Part shown: positions 1 through 8,850 of the stretch, in pieces
Position numbering within the stretch: position 1 is the first letter of the stretch
Layout: each line of letters opens with the position of its first letter
NCBI GenBank assembly: GCA_019422105.1
Contig: JAHZDZ010000013.1
Coordinates: forward strand, 23,359-87,358
Reading direction: 5' to 3'
Origin: Bacillota bacterium
GTDB lineage: Bacteria > Bacillota > Clostridia > Lachnospirales > Anaerotignaceae
Length of the DNA stretch: 64,000 nucleotides
Position numbers and translations under genes: made by a program
The notes under the pieces: generated by a model
What the model saw: only the letters and a program-made list of their open reading frames with translations
Database searches by the model: none
Told to the model about the DNA's origin: nothing

Positions 1-748
1 AATTGACGCCGAACAGTATCATAAATACGGTGATAATAACCTCTGCCGTCACATTGTTATAGGCCCCCACGCTGAGATTCATATTGGAAAAGCCGCCCGT
101 TCCGGCTGATCCCATGGCGTGTATCATGGAATCAAAAAACGGCATACCGCTCATCATCAGTAACAGAACCTGAATCATCGTCAGAAGAAAATAGATGGAG
201 TACATGATTTTTGCAGTGTCTTTGATTTTTGGCATAAACTTTCCCGGATTCGGACCTGGGCTTTCCGCCTTCAAAAGCTGGACGGCGCCGGGATTGATAG
301 AGGGCATAATGGCCAGCATAAATACAAGCACGCCCATACCGCCAATCCAGTGGGTAAAGCTTCTCCAAAACAAAATACCCCTTGGCAGTATTTCAATATC
401 TGTCAATATTGTCGCGCCTGTCGTGGTAAAACCTGAAATGGATTCAAAAATACAGTCAATAAAGCTTGCGAAGTAGCCGCTGAATTCATAGGGCAATGCG
501 CCGAAAAAGGATAAAAACACCCAAGCCAGTGAAACCGTCAGAAAACCGTCCCTGACGTGCATATGGCGGTTTTTCGTCTTCAGGCGGGTAAGGGAAAAGC
601 TGGCCGCAGCAAGCAACAGCATTGTAATCACAAAAAATTTTGTATCACCGTCCCTGTAAAAAAGGGACAGTCCCAGGGGCAGGGCCATCAGCAGACATTC
701 GTACTTTAACACCTGTCCTATCAAATTAAAAATCAAGGAAAAGTTCAT
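1..748 (-). CDS. trkH: Trk/Ktr-type potassium uptake membrane subunit TrkH, C-terminus cut by the window edge
   Basis: The frame is open from an ATG at 748 to the window edge, about 249 residues, so only the N-terminal half is present. It encodes the channel-like K+ translocating subunit of the Trk system. Visible are several hydrophobic segments and the first pore loop with the filter-like SGFTTTGATIL, followed by FWRSFTHWIGGMGVLVFMLA, which is typical of TrkH/KtrB. A second pore-loop-like segment reads MGSAGTGGFSNMN. The ATG directly abuts the stop of trkA and its GGAGGG ribosome site lies inside the end of trkA, so the two are translationally coupled. TrkH versus KtrB cannot be separated from a half protein; the two-domain TrkA partner favours TrkH. 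Confidence 0.9.
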   Translation of the reverse strand, partial: MNFSLIFNLIGQVLKYECLLMALPLGLSLFYRDGDTKFFVITMLLLAAASFSLTRLKTKNRHMHVRDGFLTVSLAWVFLSFFGALPYEFSGYFASFIDCIFESISGFTTTGATILTDIEILPRGILFWRSFTHWIGGMGVLVFMLAIMPSINPGAVQLLKAESPGPNPGKFMPKIKDTAKIMYSIYFLLTMIQVLLLMMSGMPFFDSMIHAMGSAGTGGFSNMNLSVGAYNNVTAEVIITVFMILFGVN

Positions 749-2116
749 TTATTTCCCTCCGTTTTCGAAAACGTCATTTAAATCAGACACATTGCTGTTT
801 TTCGTAATGATGATAACGTTATCTCTGTCTTCTATATAATCGTTGCCGGAGGGGATAATAATTTTCCCATGGCGCACAATGGCGGCAACCAGAAAACCTT
901 CTTTAAAATCCACATTTTTAAAGGGTTTCCTCAAATTTGCCGTTGATTGATTGGCTGTAAATTCCAGGGCTTCTGCCTCCCCGTCTACTATTTTATAAAG
1001 GGTTTCTATATTGCTCCCCCTGGAATTTTTTAAAGCGCGGACATACCGTATAATCTGGTAAGCCGTAATATTTTTGGGACTGACAATGCTCTCTATGCCC
1101 AGGTTATCAATAATATTTCCGTAATTGATACGGTTTATTTTGGCCACAACCTTTTTCACGCCGACATGAGTTGCATACAAAGCCGCAAACAGGTTCTCCT
1201 CATCTCTGCCGGTCAAAGCAATAACCGCGCCCATCTGCGCCATATTTTCAGAGGCAAGAACATCCGGATCTGTTCCGTCGGCGTTAATGATAAGGCTGTG
1301 GGGAAGAAGCTCACTCAGATGAATGCACCTTGCCTCATCATTTTCAATCACTGTTGAATGTATCCCCATAAGATGCAGCGCCGCACAAAGATAAAAGGCA
1401 ATTCGGCCGCCGCCGATTACCATCACATTTTTAATTTTTGACGGATATTTTCCGATTTTTTTAAAAAAATTAGAAATCACAGAGGGTTGTCCAATGATAT
1501 AGGCAACATCACCCGTCTGAATTTTATAACTGCCGTCAGGAATAATAATTTCGTTCTGACGCACAAAGGTTGCGAAAAGAATAGGCAGATTATATTTTGA
1601 GGTAACCTCTGCCAGACTTTGTCCCACCAAAACATCCTTTTCCTGTATGCGGAAAGAAATAAGCTCCACCTTGCCATTTACAAAGGTTTCAATATTGTTG
1701 GCAGTGGGGAAACGCAAAAGACGGACAATCTCTCCTGCGGCTTCCTGCTCAGGGTTAATAATCATATCCAGCTCCAGCTCTTTTTTCAGCACGGAGAGCT
1801 CATAAGCATATTCCGGATCCCTGATTCTGGCAATGGCATGCTTCACTCCCAGTTTTTTTGCCGTAAGACAGCAGAGCATATTAATTTCGTCTCTGGAGGT
1901 CGCCGCTATAATCAAGTCAGCGGTTTTGACTCTGGCCTCCAAAAGCGAGCTGACGCTGAGGCCATTGCCGACAATGCACATTACATCCAGAACATCCTCC
2001 GCTTTTTTTAAAACAGAGGGATTGGTGTCAATGATAACTACATCATTATTTTCCTTTGAGAGATGGGTAGCGAGGGTATAGCCTACCTTGCCGTTACCGA
2101 CTATTATAATATTCAT
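749..2116 (-). CDS. trkA: Trk system potassium uptake regulatory protein TrkA
   Basis: This 455-residue cytoplasmic NAD(H)-binding protein gates the TrkH channel. It has two tandem RCK units: a nucleotide-binding fold at residues 1-125 with GNGKVG at 7-12, an RCK-C domain near 145-215, a second fold starting at 231 with VMVIGGGRIAFYL, and a second RCK-C near 370-450. That is the full-length TrkA layout, twice the size of KtrA. It lies directly upstream of trkH with zero spacing. A promoter with TTGTAA and TATAAT spaced 17 nt lies about 45 nt upstream. Confidence 0.95.
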   Translation of the reverse strand: MNIIIVGNGKVGYTLATHLSKENNDVVIIDTNPSVLKKAEDVLDVMCIVGNGLSVSSLLEARVKTADLIIAATSRDEINMLCCLTAKKLGVKHAIARIRDPEYAYELSVLKKELELDMIINPEQEAAGEIVRLLRFPTANNIETFVNGKVELISFRIQEKDVLVGQSLAEVTSKYNLPILFATFVRQNEIIIPDGSYKIQTGDVAYIIGQPSVISNFFKKIGKYPSKIKNVMVIGGGRIAFYLCAALHLMGIHSTVIENDEARCIHLSELLPHSLIINADGTDPDVLASENMAQMGAVIALTGRDEENLFAALYATHVGVKKVVAKINRINYGNIIDNLGIESIVSPKNITAYQIIRYVRALKNSRGSNIETLYKIVDGEAEALEFTANQSTANLRKPFKNVDFKEGFLVAAIVRHGKIIIPSGNDYIEDRDNVIIITKNSNVSDLNDVFENGGK

Positions 2117-2157
2117 CCTATTCAGTCCCCTTGAAGATTCTATTATATCCTTCCCTC

Positions 2158-2186
2158 ATTATAAAGGTATTTTTCAGAATTTACAA
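2158..2186 (-). promoter_or_regulatory. Probable sigma-A promoter of trkA-trkH
   Basis: On the minus strand TTGTAA (2181-2186) and a perfect TATAAT (2158-2163) are separated by 17 nt. A further TATAAT occurs closer to the start codon but lacks a well-placed -35. Confidence 0.55.
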
Positions 2187-2236
2187 TTATATGACATAGA
2201 AAACTATTTTTCATTGCAGGAGCAGAAATTATAACG

Positions 2237-2294
2237 AAAAATAGCCGCAGGGTGGCTATTTTTACGGATAGAATTGTTTTTGCATTCAATCCGT
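2237..2294 (-). repeat. Two-hairpin intergenic repeat, copy 1
   Basis: Hairpin 1 has perfect 10-bp arms (2237-2246 and 2254-2263) around the loop GCAGGGT. Hairpin 2 follows immediately, arms 2264-2274 and 2284-2294, ten of eleven positions paired, beginning ACGGAT and ending ATCCGT. The same two-part design occurs after gyrA (46013-46067) with a different hairpin-1 stem but the same loop. Orientation is ambiguous because the structure is symmetric, but the loop reads GCAGGGT on the plus strand in both copies. Confidence 0.6.
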
Positions 2295-3576
2295 TTCCTT
2301 AGTTTTGTTTTTATTGTCTTCAGTGCCAAAGCCTGCCTGGTTTTGTCAAGCCAGTATTGGAAAAGAAACAGACAATGCAGTATATGCCTGCGTCCTGTTT
2401 GGCTTTAAAAAGTAGGCCGTAAGCCTTTTATTTGTTTTGGCAATTAAAAAGGATATATGTAGCTGTTATTACAGTTGCATACTTCAGATGAATCCTTTGC
2501 CATAGCTTTCGCTTTTTCGCAATAAAAAATAACCCACCAGCCTCTACACGACTAATGGGTTATTTTTCTGAACAACCTGGTTCCATTACCTCTATTATAA
2601 TCACTCTTTCTAAAAATATTTTTTATTCAATTTCTGCCTTCAGCCTAATGTTCTTCTTATTGAAATACACGATTCACTGCGCTGAATTTAAAAGCGGTAT
2701 CAGTTTTATAAACCTCTCCTGTTTCTCTTAAATAATACAACGCCTTACAAGAATTTGGTATTCATAAGCTGAAAACATTCTCCATTCAAATCTTTCATTA
2801 TTTACCCTACGCAATCAAAATCCCAAAAAACTCGCATGTAATTCTCACAACTTACTCGCTTTTCTATCTCAACATAGGTTGGATAATCATCTCACCGCTT
2901 TAAGCGATGGCCCGGCGTTTTGATTTTATCAAAACAAACTCTGAAGATTTGAATTTGTTTCAAAAAACATACCGTTACTTTCTTTACAATAAAGCTATGC
3001 TTTTTGATTTACTGCTAACCTGCTTAAGTTTTTCCAATTCATTTTGTTCCTTACCAAATCGCATTACTTAAACAAATTGTTGGCTAATTACCTATCACAT
3101 TGTTTTTTTAGCGGTAACCCCCTTTACGTCTAGAAATACCTGCATATTTCTAACACCATTTATATTAAAAGCAGTTTCATAACAAGAAAGCCAATCTTAC
3201 TTTTTTATTGCTTTTACAATAAAACTTCCGACAAAGAAATCAGTGTTACACCGCGATTTTTACATTTGATACATTCATACCAAAGTCTTTCTACGTGATA
3301 CTCCTTCTTCCTGCCTGTAAAATCTGTCAGTTGCTGTTTATTCTGTTCTATTTTTAAAGCTAACTTTACACAAAAACTTAAATTTTTCACAGAATATAAT
3401 TTTTCACAATTCAGCAACTTTCAAATAATTTTACAAATTTTACTGTAAGATTTTTTCTTGTTACGTTTTGCTTTTTGTAATTTCATTATATATATGTACC
3501 AACAAAAAGTCAATATGTTTTTTATAAATTAGATATAATTTTTTGATTAAACAAATTGTATTTAAAAAAATACAAT
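2295..3576. other. Gene-poor AT-rich stretch with possible decayed coding remnants
   Basis: No convincing gene is present in about 1.3 kb. On the minus strand, short open segments with protein-like composition lie in shifting frames and are separated by stops. Examples are one ending at about 2650 and reading ALYYLRETGEVYKTDTAF, one ending near 3100 with NGVRNMQVFLDVKGVTAKK, and a 67-codon frame at 3214-3417. This resembles decayed coding DNA, but no family was recognised. The only clear structure is the terminator-like hairpin at 2525-2567. Confidence 0.4.
2525..2567 (-). terminator. Strong hairpin with U-tails on both sides, no adjacent gene
   Basis: Perfect 12-bp arms (2525-2536 and 2556-2567), an A/U-rich outer stem and a core ACCCA/TGGGT form a bidirectional intrinsic terminator. 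On the minus strand a TATAAT (2594-2599) lies just upstream, so a short RNA of about 70 nt could be made. No start codon with a readable small protein was found. Confidence 0.5.
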
Positions 3577-4143
3577 CTACAGTATTTCCTTTATTTTTTC
3601 CAAATCTTCATAATACGTGTCCTTCAGCCCCTGATTATAAATGATAGCCGCCGGATGATACAATGGAAACAGAGTAAAACCATTGTAAGTATGTACCCTG
3701 CCGTGCATTTCCCCGATAGATGCCTGGGGAACTCCGCTGACCGCTCTCAGAGGCGTATTGCCTAGGGTCACAATTATTTCCGGCCGGATAAGCTTAAGTT
3801 CCTCCATTAAATACGGAGAAAAAAAAGCGATTTCTTTTTTATTGGGAGTGCGGTTGACAGGTTTTCCTGTTTTGGGACTTAGGGTAACAGGTCTCAATTT
3901 AACGACATTGGTAATATAAATATCCCTTCTGTCGAGCCCCACAACCTTTAAAAATTCATCCAGGTTCTTTCCGGCCTTTCCAACAAAAGGATGCCCCTGC
4001 TTTTCCTCGTCACCGCCGGGTGCTTCTCCCACCATACAAATACGCGCATTCACAGCGCCCTCTCCAAAGACCAGCTTTTTTTCCTTATACTCTGACAGCT
4101 GTGCTGCTTCCGCCATTTTCAGGTTCAATTCTTCTATTGACAT
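3577..4143 (-). CDS. Uracil-DNA glycosylase, family 4-like
   Basis: The 188-residue protein should remove uracil from DNA as the first step of base-excision repair. Motif A is GEAPGGDEE at residues 39-47, followed by GHPFVGKAGKNLDE, YITNVVKLRP around 76-85 and the C-terminal motif YHPAA near 162-166. These are hallmarks of family 4/5 glycosylases and the phage SPO1 polymerase-like group. The four cysteines that hold a 4Fe-4S cluster in thermophilic family-4 enzymes are absent: position 83 is Leu where NVVKCRP is usual, and the only Cys is at 36. The chemistry is probably retained without the cluster. The start is the ATG at 4143 after a GGAGGA-like site. Confidence 0.85.
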   Translation of the reverse strand: MSIEELNLKMAEAAQLSEYKEKKLVFGEGAVNARICMVGEAPGGDEEKQGHPFVGKAGKNLDEFLKVVGLDRRDIYITNVVKLRPVTLSPKTGKPVNRTPNKKEIAFFSPYLMEELKLIRPEIIVTLGNTPLRAVSGVPQASIGEMHGRVHTYNGFTLFPLYHPAAIIYNQGLKDTYYEDLEKIKEIL

Positions 4144-4158
4144 CGTATCCTCCTATAC

Positions 4159-4375
4159 TTATACACAATTGTGAACAACTCACTGCACAGTGTTCTGTTG
4201 ACAGCCTTCCCTTTTAATCAGCATCGAATCTCAGCATTCCCCAGAATCAGACACAATATGTAGTTTTTTCTTACTAAATACTGTATCTGATTTCTTCTTT
4301 TGTTCCTCATAAAATACAGTCATCTATATCTTGTGTAAAACTTATCTACATTGTCCACAGGTAGTCTGTGGATAA
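4159..4375. promoter_or_regulatory. Cluster of DnaA-box-like sequences between metH and the glycosylase gene
   Basis: One exact DnaA box on the minus strand (TTATCCACA, 4367-4375) sits next to near matches TTGTCCACA (4351-4359) and TTATCTACA (4342-4350), with TTATACACA at 4159-4167. The exact box and the 4351 site form an inverted pair with 7-bp arms. The group lies immediately after the metH stop codon and about 33 kb from dnaA. It could titrate DnaA or make metH/glycosylase transcription DnaA-responsive; this is inference from sequence only. Confidence 0.45.
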
Positions 4376-4381
4376 CTTATC

Positions 4382-6766
4382 TTATCCCAGCACCTTCTGT
4401 GCATAATGAACGGAAGCCATGGCGTCCTTTGCGTAAAAATCCGCTCCAATCATTTCAGCGTATTCCTCTGTCAGCACCGCTCCGCCTACCATGACCGTAC
4501 AGGAAATACCGTTTTCCCGCAGCAGCCTTATTGTTGTCTCCATACTTGTAACAGTTGTTGTCATAAGGGCACTCAGGCCAATCAGCCTGACATTCTGTGC
4601 CTTTGCCACCTCCACAATTTTTTCCGGCGGCACATCCTTTCCCAAATCCAACACTTCATAGCTGTAATTTTCCAACAGTACCTTCACAATATTTTTACCA
4701 ATATCGTGAATATCCCCTTTCACCGTAGCCAATATAACCTTTCCTTTTTTTTCCTGCACTGCGCCGCTTTTTTCCAAACTGGATTTCAGCACATCAAAGG
4801 CCGCCTTGGCAGCCTCCGCACTCATTAAAAGCTGAGGGAGAAAAACCGTCTTTTTTTCAAACCCTTTTCCAACCTTATCAAGTGCCGGAATCATATCCTC
4901 GTTGATAATATCCAAAGGCGCTTTTTCCAGAAGCTTTTCCCCGGCGGCCTCCTGTGCCCTGTCCTTCAGCCCCTTTTCAATGGCCTCCAAAAGTGTGGCG
5001 TTCCCTTTATTTGCTGTATCCGCGCCTTTCGGCGCTTCCTGCGTCCCATAGGAAGCAATATATCCCTGGCATTGGCTGTCCATGCCAAACAGAGCCAAAA
5101 AAGAATGATAGGCGCGCATCATATCCTCCGCATTTGGATTAATGATAGCGGCGCTGAGTCCGTTTTGCAGCGCCATTGTATAAAAGGATGCGTTTATAAT
5201 GTTTCTCTGGGGAAGGCCAAAGGAAATATTGGATACACCTAAAATTGTCTTTCCCTTTAAATCCTCCTGTATCATTTTTAATGCTCTCAGTGTTTCTATC
5301 GCAGACATGGGATTGCTGCTGATTGTCATTGTCAGGGCGTCAATGATGACATCCTTTTTATCAATACCGTATTCCGCCGCTGTACTGTATATTTTCCGCG
5401 CAATGAAGACTCTGTCCTCCGCCTTCTCCGGAATGCCGTTTTCGTCGAGGGTCAGGCCAACCACTACGCCGCCGTATTTTTTGATGAGCGGAAATACAGC
5501 CTCCATAACCTCTCGCTTACCATTGACCGAATTTACCAGAGCCTTTCCGTTATAGATACGAAGGGCCTTTTCCATGGCCTCAATACTTGAGGTGTCAATC
5601 TGCAAGGGCAAATCAATAACGCTCTGCAGCTCCTTGACAGTCTCCGCCATCATTTCGGTCTCATCAATTTCCGGCAGCCCTACATTGACGTCCAGCACAT
5701 GAGCGCCCTTTTCCTGCTGCGCCAAAGCCTCTTGGAGAATATAGCCAAAGTTTTTCTCACGAAGAGCCTGCTTGAATTTTGATTTTCCCGTAGGATTTAT
5801 TCTCTCGCCAATAATGACAGGTTTTCTTCCGATTTCAACCGCTCTGGCATAGGAGGAAACCAACGTTCTGTCCTTTTTTTCGATTGCTTTTGGCATAAGA
5901 CCGTTGCAGGCATCGCAGAGAGCCTTTATATGGGCAGGTGTCGTACCGCAGCACCCTCCCACAATCCAGGCGCCCTCCTGCGCCATCTCCTTCATAATAC
6001 CGGCAAAGAAAGCGGGCTCAATATCAAATACAGTTTTTCCGCCAACGCTTCTTGGAAGACCTGCATTGGGATTCACGATAACCGGAATGGAGGCATATCT
6101 CATGATTTCTTCAAATACAGGCTTCATCTGAACAGGTCCCAGGCCACAATTTACGCCAAGGGCATCCACACCGAGTCCCTCCATTAACGCTACCGCCGAG
6201 GGCACATCCCCTCCCGTCAAAAGGGAGCCCTCCTCGTCAAATATCATAGTAGCAAAGACCGGCAGATTGGATCTTTCCTTTGCCGCCAGCACAGCCGCCT
6301 TCATTTCATAGGTGTCGCTCATTGTCTCTATCAATATCAGGTCGACGCCCGCTCTGACGCCTGCGTCGACGGCCTCGCCAAAAAGGCTGTAGGCCTCCTC
6401 AAACTCCAAATCTCCCAGAGGCTTTAACAATTTCCCTGTGGGCCCCAAATCCAGAGCAACATATTTCCCGGTAAATTCTTCCGCCGCTGTTCTGGCATTT
6501 TTTACCGCTGCACCGATAACCTCCTCTACAGTATAACGGCCTTCCTTACCGTCAAACTTTAAGCTGTTGGCACCAAAGGTGTTGGTTTTTACAATATCGC
6601 AGCCAGCCGCAAAATAATCCCTGTGAAGCGATATAATCTCACTGCTTTTCTCTATATTCCATTTTTCCGGCAGCTCCCCCGGGCCAAGGCCCTTTGCCTG
6701 GAGCAGTGTTCCTGTTCCGCCGTCAAAAAAAACGATCCTTTTTCCCAAAATATCCAATATACTCAA
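4382..6766 (-). CDS. metH: Cobalamin-dependent methionine synthase, catalytic part without the reactivation domain
   Basis: The protein has 794 residues against about 1,200 for full MetH. Domains in order: homocysteine S-methyltransferase (1-290) with zinc ligands Cys207 in GVNCGLG and Cys272/Cys273 in GGCCGTTP; pterin-binding methyltetrahydrofolate domain (about 315-570) with IIGERINPTGK; cobalamin cap (about 600-670); and cobalamin-binding domain (675-794) with DIHDIG at 685-690, whose His687 would coordinate cobalt. It transfers the methyl group of methyl-THF to homocysteine. The missing SAM-dependent reactivation domain is supplied by the next gene upstream, whose end overlaps this start by 4 nt. 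Confidence 0.95.
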   Translation of the reverse strand: MSILDILGKRIVFFDGGTGTLLQAKGLGPGELPEKWNIEKSSEIISLHRDYFAAGCDIVKTNTFGANSLKFDGKEGRYTVEEVIGAAVKNARTAAEEFTGKYVALDLGPTGKLLKPLGDLEFEEAYSLFGEAVDAGVRAGVDLILIETMSDTYEMKAAVLAAKERSNLPVFATMIFDEEGSLLTGGDVPSAVALMEGLGVDALGVNCGLGPVQMKPVFEEIMRYASIPVIVNPNAGLPRSVGGKTVFDIEPAFFAGIMKEMAQEGAWIVGGCCGTTPAHIKALCDACNGLMPKAIEKKDRTLVSSYARAVEIGRKPVIIGERINPTGKSKFKQALREKNFGYILQEALAQQEKGAHVLDVNVGLPEIDETEMMAETVKELQSVIDLPLQIDTSSIEAMEKALRIYNGKALVNSVNGKREVMEAVFPLIKKYGGVVVGLTLDENGIPEKAEDRVFIARKIYSTAAEYGIDKKDVIIDALTMTISSNPMSAIETLRALKMIQEDLKGKTILGVSNISFGLPQRNIINASFYTMALQNGLSAAIINPNAEDMMRAYHSFLALFGMDSQCQGYIASYGTQEAPKGADTANKGNATLLEAIEKGLKDRAQEAAGEKLLEKAPLDIINEDMIPALDKVGKGFEKKTVFLPQLLMSAEAAKAAFDVLKSSLEKSGAVQEKKGKVILATVKGDIHDIGKNIVKVLLENYSYEVLDLGKDVPPEKIVEVAKAQNVRLIGLSALMTTTVTSMETTIRLLRENGISCTVMVGGAVLTEEYAEMIGADFYAKDAMASVHYAQKVLG

Positions 6767-7416
6767 TTACTTTCATCCCTTCTGAACTGGCAGTCTTTTT
6801 TCCCACAGCACTCACAGCCCTTTTTATGGCAATTCTCTCTTTGAGAACTAAGCCCTATGACGGCTGTCACCGATTTGGAGGGCATAAGCATCATGCTTTC
6901 CGTCACCGTTAATCCGATTTCCCTGTGACTTACCAGCAGGGACGCAATGTCCTTCTGATGCTCTATAGAAAAATCCCCATAGCCGGGACTAAAGCGCGGC
7001 CTGAGATAATAGCCTTCTGCCAGCATCTTTTCTTCTATCGCCTGTTGGTAGCTGTCACAATATTCCTCTATCATGGCTGCGGCAGCGGCCTGCAAAATAA
7101 CTGCTCTGGAAAGCTTTGTCTTGGAATAACGGTTAATCAGCATATCCACTCCCACACCAAGGGTTGCGGCAAATACTGCAATACCGTCACAACCGGACAG
7201 GTTTTTAGAAAGGCTTCGGCTGTCCACCATCATATTGGCAAAGCTCAGCCGTCCGTCCCCTTCCCATTCCAGAGGGTAGGCCCTGTATATACCCTTTGGC
7301 TTTGCTGCCTCCCTCAGCTCATGGATACATTCCTCCGTAAGCGCTAAAATATTATCATCCGGCTTTTTTACACCATACCCCAAATAGCGGTATACTTCCT
7401 TTCTGTCTATCTCCAT
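6763..7416 (-). CDS. Stand-alone methionine synthase reactivation (AdoMet-binding) subunit
   Basis: The 217-residue protein corresponds to the C-terminal activation domain of MetH. Characteristic features are YLRPRFSPGYGDFS around 137-150, the analogue of the AdoMet-binding RxxPGY motif, and the downstream MMLMPSKSVTAVIGLS. The C-terminus is Cys-rich (CHKKGCECCGKKDCQFR), perhaps for a metal. It lies between metF and metH, 2 nt after metF and overlapping metH by 4 nt, so the three form one translationally coupled unit. It should reductively remethylate oxidised cob(II)alamin on MetH in trans. Confidence 0.88.
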   Translation of the reverse strand: MEIDRKEVYRYLGYGVKKPDDNILALTEECIHELREAAKPKGIYRAYPLEWEGDGRLSFANMMVDSRSLSKNLSGCDGIAVFAATLGVGVDMLINRYSKTKLSRAVILQAAAAAMIEEYCDSYQQAIEEKMLAEGYYLRPRFSPGYGDFSIEHQKDIASLLVSHREIGLTVTESMMLMPSKSVTAVIGLSSQRENCHKKGCECCGKKDCQFRRDESN

Positions 7417-7418
7417 AC

Positions 7419-8288
7419 TCAGCCTCTCAATATTTCCGACAGATTTATCATAATGCTCTGTGCTACTTCCGGCTTATTCATGGAATAAATGTGGACTGCC
7501 TTTATTCCGTTTGCAAGAAGATCAATAATCTGTTCCGTGGCATAGGCGATACCCGCCTGCTTCATGGCAGCGCTGTTATCTCCAAACCGGTCCACAATGG
7601 CTTTAAAGCGCTGGGGAAGATATGTGCCGGACAAGTCACATATCCTCTTGATCTGCTTTGAATTTGTCACAGGCATAATACCTGCAATAACAGGTACTGT
7701 AATTCCTTTTTCCCTTATACGGTACAGAAAATTGTAGAGGATATTATTGTCAAAAAACATCTGCGTTGTCAGAAAGTCACAGCCCGCGTCAACCTTCCTT
7801 TTCAAATTCAGTATATCCTCTTCCTTGTGCTCGCACTCCACATGCCCCTCCGGATAGCAGGCAGCGCCGATACAAAAATCGCCGCTTTTTTTGATTTCCT
7901 CTACCAGCTCCGACGCATAACGGTAATGATTCGGCAAGGGAAAGGCCGTGTCAGACGGAATATCCCCCCTCAAGGCCAAAATATTTTCAATATGGTTTTC
8001 TTTTATCTTTTGTATCATGGACTGTACTTCCTCCTTCGTGGAGGAAACACAGCTCAGATGTGCCAGAGCTGTTACCTGAAGCTCATTTTGAATATGGGAA
8101 GCTATCTTTACCGTATTGCTGCTTGTCCCGCCCCCAGCTCCGTATGTAACGCTGATAAAGTCCGGCGCCAGCTTTGCCATGGCATCCGTAGCATTTTCAA
8201 CTGACTCAAAGCTATCATTTCCCTTGGGAGGGAAAACTTCAAAGGAAACCGTTACTTTTTTATGGTTCAAGGCATCTATTATTTTCAT
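7419..8288 (-). CDS. metF: 5,10-methylenetetrahydrofolate reductase
   Basis: The 289-residue TIM-barrel flavoprotein reduces methylene-THF to methyl-THF, the methyl donor for MetH encoded two genes downstream. Diagnostic stretches are VTVSFEVFPPKG near the N-terminus, FISVTYGAGGGTSSNT, LALRGDIP, the barrel strand CDFLTTQMFFDN and VIAGIMPVTN. It is first gene of the metF-activator-metH operon. No S-box or T-box leader was recognised upstream; a TATAAT lies at 8334-8339 on the minus strand without a good -35. Confidence 0.95.
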   Translation of the reverse strand: MKIIDALNHKKVTVSFEVFPPKGNDSFESVENATDAMAKLAPDFISVTYGAGGGTSSNTVKIASHIQNELQVTALAHLSCVSSTKEEVQSMIQKIKENHIENILALRGDIPSDTAFPLPNHYRYASELVEEIKKSGDFCIGAACYPEGHVECEHKEEDILNLKRKVDAGCDFLTTQMFFDNNILYNFLYRIREKGITVPVIAGIMPVTNSKQIKRICDLSGTYLPQRFKAIVDRFGDNSAAMKQAGIAYATEQIIDLLANGIKAVHIYSMNKPEVAQSIMINLSEILRG

Positions 8289-8778
8289 ATTATCATAACC
8301 CTTCTCAGTCTGAATTCTATTTCTTAACTGTATATTATAGCAAATGCATAGGAAAAAGAAAACCTTTTACATCCCGCATGAAAAAATAACTGCTGTGTGG
8401 TTATATTTACGGATTGAAACGGGCTATGACAACCTATTTTTATTTTTTAATGCCGAAGCGATAGAACTGCAGCGCAGATTTTCAGTTTAAAACTTAAACT
8501 GATGCATTTTCCCTCTAAGGGCAAATATTGTCCCACAAGCTTTCACCGTCAAGTCAATTTTTTATGTTAATTTTCATATCATGCTGTCAATTTTTTATTT
8601 TTTATCTTTATTGTACAGAAATAGAAACATATATTAGCTGATTTTTAATTCCCTACAGCGATTCTATCGTCTATATTGCATAATAATAGCTTCATATTTT
8701 CAGAACAGTTATACATTCTCAAAATGAGATAAACAATTTCACTTTCTTTATCAATTTTAAAAAAAAGTAATTTTTTAC
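8289..8778. other. Intergenic region between metF and the first AEC transporter
   Basis: It contains the divergent promoters and a degenerate member of the two-hairpin repeat at 8382-8417 (ATAAC/GTTAT stem, GCTGTGT loop, then ACGGATTGA without its second arm). The rest is AT-rich and shows nothing further. Confidence 0.5.
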
Positions 8779-8807
8779 TTGAGTTCTGTATGCAATGCAC
8801 TTATACT
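8779..8807 (+). promoter_or_regulatory. Probable sigma-A promoter of the first AEC transporter
   Basis: TTGAGT (8779-8784) and TATACT (8802-8807) are spaced 17 nt, placing transcription start near 8814. This excludes the earlier in-frame start at 8779 and supports translation from the ATG at 8851. Confidence 0.55.
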
Positions 8808-8850
8808 GTCAACGGAGATAAAAATTATATGTATATTGGGGGAAATTGAA

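Noticed and set aside
3214..3417. 67-codon minus-strand frame in the gene desert
   Set aside because: No convincing ribosome site and no recognisable domain; treated as part of possible decayed sequence, not a gene.
4351..4375. Inverted DnaA boxes as a metH terminator
   Set aside because: The 7-bp stem has no U-tail on the minus strand; the DnaA-box reading explains the bases better.
8289..8400. S-box (SAM) riboswitch upstream of metF
   Set aside because: The leader is short and lacks the conserved S-box core; methionine control, if any, must be by another route.
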